Assembly: GCA_002413265.1 (NCBI GenBank)
Contig: DHWR01000201.1
Location: 5,855-17,316 of the forward strand
Length of the DNA stretch: 11,462 bases
Origin: Chloroflexi bacterium UBA5177
GTDB taxonomy: Bacteria > Chloroflexota > UBA5177
Direction of reading: 5' to 3'
Shown here: positions 6,503-11,462 of the stretch, piece after piece
Layout of the letters: each line of letters begins with the position of its first letter
Position numbering within the stretch: position 1 is the stretch's first letter
Position numbers and translations under genes: made by a program
Notes under the pieces: generated by a model
Told to the model about the DNA's origin: nothing
Seen by the model: only the letters and a program-made list of their open reading frames with translations
The model's database searches: none

Positions 6503-6981
6503 GATCGATGCCTCATCCGAGCGCGCCTCTGCTGGTACGACTCCGGCATAACCGTGCCCGGTATGGCGAACCATTCGTCTGGTATCGTGCCGCAGATGAG
6601 GCCAATATTGCCCCAGGGATTGAAAGCACCGGTTCGGACGATGACCTTGGCGCTGTGTGCGAGCTCGCCGAGCACCCGGTCGTTCGATACGGCCTCAAGC
6701 TCCGCCCCGGTGCCGTCGAAAGTCGTCTGTAGCCGTTCGAGCAATGGTCGGTTATGCTCGTGAATCAGATTCGCGTACAGCGCCTTCTCAACCGTGAGCT
6801 CTTCGAGGACAAGATCCAGCACGGTATACAGGTCCGGCATGTCGTGCGTCAACGCCAGGTCGATGCGCCAGCGATCGAGCGGAATGGGAAAACCCGCGTC
6901 ACACACCATGAAGAGATCGCCATGGCCCATAAGCGCAATTGCCTTGCTCAGCTCCGCATTGAGGATGCGCCCGTGCTTCAT
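6499..6981 (-). CDS. rbsD: RbsD/FucU-family sugar pyranase (mutarotase)
   Basis: Small cytoplasmic protein (160 aa) that in its family interconverts pyranose and furanose (RbsD) or anomeric (FucU) forms of a monosaccharide. The N-terminus is strongly RbsD-like: MKHGRILNAELSKAI, then GHGD with His20, and VCDAGFPIP with Asp28. The C-terminal active-site segment is unusual. RbsD has RTGE-x-TPYAN and FucU has TGE-x-x-x-YGN, whereas this one reads RTGAFNPWGN (116-125), so the Glu is Ala and the Tyr is Trp. It is also about 20-30 residues longer than typical RbsD because of an Arg-rich tail. The start is ATG at 6981, with GGAAGGGGG just upstream; a longer frame to 7188 runs through the promoter region. 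It is first in its operon and overlaps the kinase gene. Confidence 0.85.
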   Translation of the reverse strand: MKHGRILNAELSKAIALMGHGDLFMVCDAGFPIPLDRWRIDLALTHDMPDLYTVLDLVLEELTVEKALYANLIHEHNRPLLERLQTTFDGTGAELEAVSNDRVLGELAHSAKVIVRTGAFNPWGNIGLICGTIPDEWFAIPGTVMPESYQQRRARMRHRS

Positions 6982-7022
6982 CGTCGCCCCCTTCCAGAAT
7001 GCGGGACAGATCTCTCGTCCCA

Positions 7023-7046
7023 CTACAGACTGTAGGACCATGGTCC
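7023..7046. promoter_or_regulatory. Two abutting palindromes, candidate operator
   Basis: CTACAG-A-CTGTAG (7023-7035) is a 13-base perfect inverted repeat with a one-base centre. It shares G7035 with GGACCATGGTCC (7035-7046), a perfect 12-base palindrome. Together they cover 24 bases just after a TTGACA that faces the RbsD gene, where a repressor or activator could act. The CTGTAGG half-site also occurs in the importer leader at 3614-3620. The binding protein is unknown. Confidence 0.5.
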
Positions 7047-7074
7047 GACAGAGGCAAGAGAGCGTGAATGTCAA
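7045..7074 (-). promoter_or_regulatory. Possible promoter of the RbsD operon
   Basis: A perfect TTGACA lies on the minus strand at 7074-7069, about 90 bases upstream of the RbsD-like start. At 17-18 bases spacing only CTGTCG or TGTCGG (around 7051-7045) is available, a poor -10. The element could depend on an activator bound at the neighbouring palindromes, or the -35 match could be chance. Confidence 0.3.
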
Positions 7075-7226
7075 CCTACGGTTTGAACCCGCTAGCGGCG
7101 TTGAAAGGAGCTGCCAAACGGCGAGCCGACAGCGGAACGCTACCCGGCAACCATGCCGCATGCCTGGCCCTGAAGCGGGTGGGGTCATAGATCCCTCGGA
7201 TAACGCCGGCTATCTCTCCCATGATG

Positions 7227-7256
7227 TTGACGCCAAGACACGAAGAGGTGTTAAGT
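7227..7256 (+). promoter_or_regulatory. Possible promoter of the dehydrogenase operon
   Basis: TTGACG (7227-7232) is followed by 18 bases and TTAAGT (7251-7256), a weak -10 match. It lies about 50 bases upstream of the first gene of the operon. Support is modest and no operator is evident beside it. Confidence 0.3.
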
Positions 7257-7307
7257 GGGAATGTGCTCGCAATCTCGAGGCACACTTATCTCCCTGGAGA
7301 GACCTGC

Positions 7308-8297
7308 ATGAAACCCCGTGCAGAGGCGACGGTGCTTGTGACGCCTCGTTCCTTTGGCGTCGACGATCCCGAGATACGGCGCGAGCTTGAGGCTGCTGTC
7401 GGTGAGGTTCGGTACAGCCGGTACGGCCGTCCACTGCGGGCAGAGGAACTGAGCGGGGAAGTTGGCGATATCGATGGGCTGATTGCGGGCCTCGACGAGA
7501 TCGACGAAACGGTCTTCGCGGCTGCCCCAAGTCTCCGTGTCATCGCTCGTTATGGCGTTGGAACGAGCAATATCGACCTCCATGCTGCGGCTGAGCACGG
7601 CGTCGTCGTCACTAACACTCCTGGCGCTAACGCTGAAGCCGTGGCGGAGTTGACGATTGGCTTGATGCTTGCGCTCGCCCGCTCCATCGTTCAGGCCGCC
7701 CGGGCCACACGCGCGGGTGATTGGCCGTCAATGCGCGGTGTCGAGCTGCATGGCAGAACAGTTGGCATTTTGGGCCTCGGGAAAATCGGCTGTGCCGTCG
7801 CTCAGCGTGCGGCAGCGTTAGGCTGCGACGTCATGGCACACGATCCGTACGTCGATGTGAGTGCCGCTGCACCCCTAAACGTGCGACTGACATCTAAGGA
7901 AGAGGTGGTGGCTTCCGCCGATTTCTTGACACTCCATCTGACGGCTACGCCCGAGTCATTCGGCATCGTCAATCGCGAGCTGTTGAAGCGCATGCGAAGA
8001 GGAGCGTATCTCGTGAACACTGCGCGCGGCGAGCTGATCGTGGAGGAGGATCTGCTGTGGGCGCTCGAGTCGGGGCAGCTCCGCGGTGCTGCGCTCGACA
8101 CTCTGCAGAACGAGCCTCCGGCGCGGGACAGTTCTCTGCTCGAGCGCGATGACGTCATTGTGACGCCCCACCTCGGTGCGCACACGACTGAGGCGGCTGC
8201 AGTAATGGGACGCACTGCCGTGAGCGAGCTGCTCGCGGTGCTGTCGGACCGGCCGGCACGTTTCGCTGTGCCCGTACCGCAAGTAGGTCGACCATGA
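7308..8297 (+). CDS. D-2-hydroxyacid dehydrogenase (phosphoglycerate dehydrogenase-like)
   Basis: NAD(P)-dependent oxidoreductase (329 aa) of the D-isomer-specific 2-hydroxyacid dehydrogenase family, which interconverts 2-hydroxy and 2-keto acids. The substrate-domain segment IARYGVGTSNIDL (79-91) is like that of SerA. The Rossmann motif is GILGLGKIG (153-161), with Asp179 at the end of the next strand (HDPY) favouring NAD. The catalytic triad is Arg240 (NTARGE), Glu269 (LQNEPP) and His288 (PHLGAHT). There is no C-terminal ACT domain, so it is shorter than full SerA. The start is ATG at 7308, with GGAGA 7 bases upstream; an extension to 7221 would contain the ribosome-binding site. Its TGA overlaps the next ATG (ATGA). 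In this operon it may act on a sugar-acid intermediate rather than in serine synthesis; that role is inferred. Confidence 0.9.
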   Translation: MKPRAEATVLVTPRSFGVDDPEIRRELEAAVGEVRYSRYGRPLRAEELSGEVGDIDGLIAGLDEIDETVFAAAPSLRVIARYGVGTSNIDLHAAAEHGVVVTNTPGANAEAVAELTIGLMLALARSIVQAARATRAGDWPSMRGVELHGRTVGILGLGKIGCAVAQRAAALGCDVMAHDPYVDVSAAAPLNVRLTSKEEVVASADFLTLHLTATPESFGIVNRELLKRMRRGAYLVNTARGELIVEEDLLWALESGQLRGAALDTLQNEPPARDSSLLERDDVIVTPHLGAHTTEAAAVMGRTAVSELLAVLSDRPARFAVPVPQVGRP

Positions 8298-8959
8298 CGA
8301 CGGGTGACGGATTCGAGCGTCTGCGGGTGGCCGGGCTCATTGCGGTTGTTCGCGCCGATCGGCGTGAGGATGCAGTCCGGGTCGTCGGTGCCCTTCTCGC
8401 CGGCGGCGTTCAAGCCGTCGAGCTCACGTTCACGACACCGGGTGCAGCGGAGGCTCTGGCCCAAGTGCGGCAGGTATATGGAGGGGAGGTGCTCCTTGGC
8501 GCCGGAACAATTCGGGAGATTGCGCAGGTTGAGGCAGCCTTGCACGCGGGCGTGGACTTTATGGTTACCTCGCATTTTCGCGCTGATGTGCTCGACGCGA
8601 TGCTGTCGACGGGTTTGCCCGTCATGCCGGGAGTCTTTACCCCCTCCGAGGTGGGTCAGGCGCTCGATGCGGGGGCCCGGGCGGTCAAGCTCTTCCCGGC
8701 ATCCACGGCCGGCCCTGGCCATCTGCGCGCTCTTCGCGGGCCGTTCCCGGGCCTCCAGGTCGTTCCGACGGGTGGCATCGATCTCCCCGACATACATCCC
8801 TGGTTTGCGGCAGGAGCCCTGGCGGTGGGCGCCGGGAGCGAGCTCGTTCCGCGGGCGGCCGTGCAAACCGGGCGGTGGGATGAGGTGTCGAGGCGTGCCG
8901 AGCGATTCGTCGACGAGCTGCGGGCAGCGCGCACCAAACTCGAACCGTCAAGAGCGTAA
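8294..8959 (+). CDS. KDPG/KHG-family aldolase (2-keto-3-deoxy sugar-acid phosphate aldolase)
   Basis: Class I aldolase (221 aa, normal length) of the Eda/DgoA family, which cleaves 2-keto-3-deoxy acids or their 6-phosphates to pyruvate and an aldehyde. The catalytic residues are visible: Glu43 (VELTFTTP), the Schiff-base Lys132 (AVKLFPAS) and the phosphate-loop segment PTGGI. Arg20 in AVVRAD and GAGT at 69-72 also match the family. The segment usually reading VSP reads VTSHF (91-95) here. The start ATG at 8294 overlaps the preceding TGA, so translation is coupled. The next gene starts three bases after its TAA. It suggests that the pathway passes through a 2-keto-3-deoxy acid, although no dehydratase gene is in the window. 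Confidence 0.9.
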   Translation: MTTGDGFERLRVAGLIAVVRADRREDAVRVVGALLAGGVQAVELTFTTPGAAEALAQVRQVYGGEVLLGAGTIREIAQVEAALHAGVDFMVTSHFRADVLDAMLSTGLPVMPGVFTPSEVGQALDAGARAVKLFPASTAGPGHLRALRGPFPGLQVVPTGGIDLPDIHPWFAAGALAVGAGSELVPRAAVQTGRWDEVSRRAERFVDELRAARTKLEPSRA

Positions 8960-8962
8960 TAC

Positions 8963-9922
8963 ATGCCTCGTCGCTTTCTGTTTGTCGGCGTGACGACCGG
9001 TGAGTCCTCGATCATGCCGATCTTTCCCCGCTGGCGCAATGCATTAGGTCTCGATCCACGGGCCGAGATTGTCGGCAGGGACCTACCCATCCATGCCCCG
9101 GTAGAGCAGTACCGAGAAACCGTGGCCTGGCTCAAGGATGATCCGGACAATCTCGGCGCGCTCGTCACCACGCACAAGATCGACCTGTTTCACGCGGCGC
9201 ACGATCTGTTCGACGAGATCGATTCGTATGGCCGTCTCCTGACTGAAGTGTCTTGCATCGCCCAGCGCGATGGACGACTCCTCGGCTGGGCAAAAGACCC
9301 GATATCGGCTGGCCGAGCGTTGAGAGAGATTCTTCACCCGGGGTACTTTGGGCGAACAGGTGCAGAAGTTCTCTGCCTGGGCGCTGGCGGCGCCGGAAAC
9401 GCTATCGCGCTGCACTTGCTGCACGCGTCCAATGCGGACGACCGCCCGGGACGCATCGTCTTAACTGATCCGGACTCCAGCCGCCTCCATCGGCTAGAAG
9501 CGCTACACGCGGAATGCCCTCGAAATGTCACTGTGGAGTACTTCCACACCGGCGACCCGGTTGAGGTGAGCCGGCTCATGTCTGAGCTTCCTCCCTCGTC
9601 GCTTATCATCAATGCAACTGGCCTGGGAAAGGATCGGCCTGGATCGCCGGTGAGCGATGACGGGCAGTTCCCGCTGAACGGCATTGCCTGGGATCTGAAC
9701 TACCGGGGAGAGCTCCGGTTCCTCCAGCAAGCACGAAAGCAGGAAGGCACGCGCAGCCTGAGGGTGCAGGATGGGTGGAAATACTTTATTCATGGATGGG
9801 CGACAGTGATCGAGGAAGTCTTCCAGCGTCCCATCACGGAGAATGAGCTAAGCATCCTGGAAAACGAGGCGGTGTTTGCTCGTCCTGCATCGCCCACGAG
9901 AGGGATGAGGGAGTATCCGTAA
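8963..9922 (+). CDS. Shikimate dehydrogenase-like (AroE-fold) oxidoreductase of a sugar operon
   Basis: Two-domain AroE-fold protein (319 aa, longer than the usual 270-290). The N-terminal substrate domain has TGESS (12-16), where AroE has its S-x-S substrate motif, and GALVTTHKIDLF (65-76), with Lys72 at the catalytic lysine. GWAKDPISAG (108-117) places Asp112 at the catalytic aspartate, in the slot where AroE reads N-T-D. The nucleotide-binding domain has GAGGAGNAIALHL (140-152), then INATGLGKDRPGSP and WDLNYRGEL. The final helices (DGWKYFIHGWATVIEEVF) resemble the AroE C-terminus. It differs enough from true AroE that shikimate is an unlikely substrate. Its place between an aldolase and a sugar kinase suggests oxidation or reduction of a polyol, cyclitol or sugar acid. 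The cofactor and substrate are unknown. Confidence 0.85.
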   Translation: MPRRFLFVGVTTGESSIMPIFPRWRNALGLDPRAEIVGRDLPIHAPVEQYRETVAWLKDDPDNLGALVTTHKIDLFHAAHDLFDEIDSYGRLLTEVSCIAQRDGRLLGWAKDPISAGRALREILHPGYFGRTGAEVLCLGAGGAGNAIALHLLHASNADDRPGRIVLTDPDSSRLHRLEALHAECPRNVTVEYFHTGDPVEVSRLMSELPPSSLIINATGLGKDRPGSPVSDDGQFPLNGIAWDLNYRGELRFLQQARKQEGTRSLRVQDGWKYFIHGWATVIEEVFQRPITENELSILENEAVFARPASPTRGMREYP

Positions 9923-9924
9923 CG
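9908..9924 (+). promoter_or_regulatory. Shine-Dalgarno and ACG initiator of the FGGY kinase
   Basis: AGGGAG (9908-9913) is followed by eight bases and ACG (9922-9924). The ACG overlaps the preceding TAA stop by one base (TAACG), the arrangement commonly seen as TAATG in tightly packed operons. From here the protein would read Met-QYILAHDVGTTG, where FGGY kinases begin. Confidence 0.55.
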
Positions 9925-11460
9925 CAATACATCCTTGCTCACGACGTCGGCACCACCGGCAATAAGGCGTCCCTCTACGACGAGGAGGGAACTCTGGTCC
10001 AGAGTGCCTTCGCACCGTATCCCACCGCGTACCGACATCCAGCGTGGGCAGAGCAGGATCCGCGAGATTGGTGGGGTGCCCTGTGCTCCTCCACCCAACA
10101 GCTGCTCCGGCAGTCCCGTGTCTCCAATCGAGATGTGGCCTGCATTGTCTTCAGCGGCCAGATGATGGGAGCAGTGCCGATCGACGCGCAAGGACAGGCC
10201 ACACGTGACGCGCTCATCTGGGCGGACCAGCGCTCGGTTTCCCAAATTGACCGTGTCGCCGAGCGCATCGACCCACGTCGTGTCTACGCTCTCACGGGCC
10301 ATCGGCTGAGCGCCTCGTACTCGGCCGGGAAGATCCTCTGGCTCAAGGACCATGAGCGTGATGCATACGATCGGACATGCAAGTTCGTTCACGCCAAGGA
10401 TTTTCTCGTTGCACGATTGACCGGTGTCTTTGCCACGGACCCATCGGACGCCTCCGGAACCAATCTCTTCGATCTCGAGGCAGGAGCCTGGTCCGATGAG
10501 CTACTCGAGGCGTTCGAGATCTCGCGAGACAAGTTGCCGGACATTCGACTGTCAACGGACGTGGTGGGAGACGTCCGACTGATGGTTGCCGAGGAGACCG
10601 GGCTCGCTGCCGGTACGCCGGTCGTCATGGGCGGAGGGGATGGTTCGTGTGCCGCCACCGGTGCTGGCGTGATACGCGATGGTCTTGCGTACAACTACAT
10701 CGGATCGTCGTCCTGGATCGGCGTGGCGACGCAAAGGCCGATTCTCGACCCCGAGATGCGGACATTCACGTGGGCTCACCTTGTGCCGGGTCTCTTTACG
10801 CCAACAGGCACGATGCAGGCCGCGGGCAGTTCATACCAGTGGGCGCGCGACGGGCTCGCCGCGACAGAGAACATAGTCGCGGAACGCCTCGGAATGTCCG
10901 CCTACGAGCTCATGAATCAGGAGGTCCTGCAGTCACCTCCCGGGGCCCGAGGCCTGCTCTTCCTCCCATACCTGCTGGGAGAGCGGAGTCCTCGCTGGAA
11001 CCCAACCGCCCGGGGTGCCTTTGTCGGGTTGACCATCCGGCATCGTACCGCAGACTTGCTGCGCGCAGTTCTTGAAGGAATTACCTTCAATTTGCGTGTC
11101 ATTCTCGAAGCCTTCAGCCGGCAGGGTGCTCGGGTCGAAGCGCTACGGGTTATCGGCGGTGGCGCTCGCAGCGCCGAGTGGAACGGCATCATGGCAGACA
11201 TCTTCGGGGTGCCGGTGTTACGGCTGGCCCTGCTCGAAGAGGCAACGTCGATGGGCGCCGCCGTGGCCGGCGGGGTCGCCGTGGGCATCTGGAAGGACTT
11301 CTCCCAGGTGGACGAGATGGTCCACGTCGAGAGCGAGTCTCGACCTGACCCCAAGCGACACGAGCTCTACACGGAGCTCTACGGGATTTTCAACGATCTT
11401 TACGACATATTGGACCGTGGCTCTGTCTTCGATCGCCTCGCAGCCACAGAGGAACGGTAG
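9922..11460 (+). CDS. FGGY-family carbohydrate kinase (xylulokinase-like), probable ACG start
   Basis: ATP-dependent kinase of the FGGY family (512 aa from the ACG; usual length about 490-520). The first nucleotide-binding motif is DVGTTGNK (8-15), followed by SGQMMG (78-83), which is xylulokinase-like, and WADQRS (100-105). The catalytic Asp240 lies in MGGGDGS. The FGGY signature LPYLLGERSPRWNP with ARGAFVGL spans about 349-369, and the adenine-site GGGAR is at about 412-416. The frame is open back to a TGA at 9844-9846 but contains no ATG, GTG or TTG before the conserved N-terminus. A downstream GTG at 10135 would remove the first ATP-binding motif, so ACG at 9922 is preferred. The stop is TAG, two bases before the window edge. 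It ends the operon as far as visible and probably phosphorylates a ketose or polyol; the exact sugar is unknown. Confidence 0.88.
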   Translation, partial: TQYILAHDVGTTGNKASLYDEEGTLVQSAFAPYPTAYRHPAWAEQDPRDWWGALCSSTQQLLRQSRVSNRDVACIVFSGQMMGAVPIDAQGQATRDALIWADQRSVSQIDRVAERIDPRRVYALTGHRLSASYSAGKILWLKDHERDAYDRTCKFVHAKDFLVARLTGVFATDPSDASGTNLFDLEAGAWSDELLEAFEISRDKLPDIRLSTDVVGDVRLMVAEETGLAAGTPVVMGGGDGSCAATGAGVIRDGLAYNYIGSSSWIGVATQRPILDPEMRTFTWAHLVPGLFTPTGTMQAAGSSYQWARDGLAATENIVAERLGMSAYELMNQEVLQSPPGARGLLFLPYLLGERSPRWNPTARGAFVGLTIRHRTADLLRAVLEGITFNLRVILEAFSRQGARVEALRVIGGGARSAEWNGIMADIFGVPVLRLALLEEATSMGAAVAGGVAVGIWKDFSQVDEMVHVESESRPDPKRHELYTELYGIFNDLYDILDRGSVFDRLAATEER

Positions 11461-11462
11461 GT

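Larger units (their letters stand above)
6982..7307. other. Divergent control region between the two catabolic operons
   Basis: This 326-base gap separates the minus-strand RbsD operon from the plus-strand dehydrogenase operon. No coding sequence in it looks real. It contains two abutting perfect palindromes (7023-7046), a further 10-base palindrome CCGCTAGCGG (7089-7098), a TTGACA facing the RbsD gene and a TTGACG facing the dehydrogenase gene. The TTGTAAT-type operator of the first control region is not found here. Confidence 0.65.

Noticed and set aside
7802..8866. Minus-strand open frame of 354 aa opposite the dehydrogenase and aldolase genes
   Set aside because: Crosses two well-supported genes, has low-complexity Arg/Ser-rich sequence and matches no family I recognise.
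10135..11460. GTG at 10135 as the start of the FGGY kinase
   Set aside because: It would remove the first ATP-binding motif DVGTTG and about 70 conserved residues encoded in frame upstream.
1..11462. CRISPR arrays, tRNA or rRNA genes, insertion sequences, phage or defence genes
   Set aside because: Looked for on both strands by eye; no regular spaced repeats, transposase or integrase motifs, or structured RNA signatures were seen.

Overview
The window is a carbohydrate uptake and catabolism locus from a GC-rich bacterium with short spacers, frequent 4-base gene overlaps and clear Shine-Dalgarno sequences. The Tat-exported solute-binding protein, MalF/MalG-type permeases and a HutC-type regulator would fit Chloroflexota (Thermomicrobia-like), Actinomycetota or Alphaproteobacteria. 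I cannot place it more closely from the sequence. No rRNA, tRNA, CRISPR array, insertion sequence or phage gene is visible.

Layout. (1) Bases 193-3528, minus strand: an ABC importer operon read from right to left, with a Tat-type sugar-binding protein, a MalF-like permease and a MalG-like permease. No ATPase gene is present, so an MsmX/UgpC-type ATPase from elsewhere is presumably shared. (2) Bases 3529-3864: a divergent control region with two promoters. Each promoter is followed at about +19 by the same 15-base operator-like element. (3) Bases 3865-4644, plus strand: a GntR/HutC-family regulator interrupted near its end by an in-frame TAA. (4) Bases 4696-6981, minus strand: an operon of an RbsD-like sugar pyranase, a ribokinase-like PfkB kinase and a D-tagatose 3-epimerase-like TIM-barrel protein. 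(5) Bases 6982-7307: a second divergent control region with two abutting palindromes. (6) Bases 7308-11460, plus strand: a tightly packed operon of a D-2-hydroxyacid dehydrogenase, a KDPG-aldolase-family protein, a shikimate-dehydrogenase-like protein and an FGGY (xylulokinase-like) kinase.

How it may work. The importer brings in a sugar or polyol and the HutC-type protein would sense it or a phosphorylated product. RbsD and the epimerase would interconvert sugar forms, the two kinases would phosphorylate intermediates, and the dehydrogenases and aldolase would carry the product to pyruvate-level metabolites. The substrate is not evident. The kinase lacks the ribose-binding Asp of ribokinase, and the AroE-like enzyme sits in a sugar operon rather than an aromatic one. 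The exact pathway is inference and could be undescribed.

Oddities. Two genes (MalF-like permease and FGGY kinase) have no in-frame ATG, GTG or TTG in front of their conserved N-termini, yet each has an ACG codon 7-8 bases after a good Shine-Dalgarno. The regulator has a nonsense codon with its conserved C-terminal tail still open behind it. These are either genuine non-canonical starts and gene decay, or base errors in the assembly.
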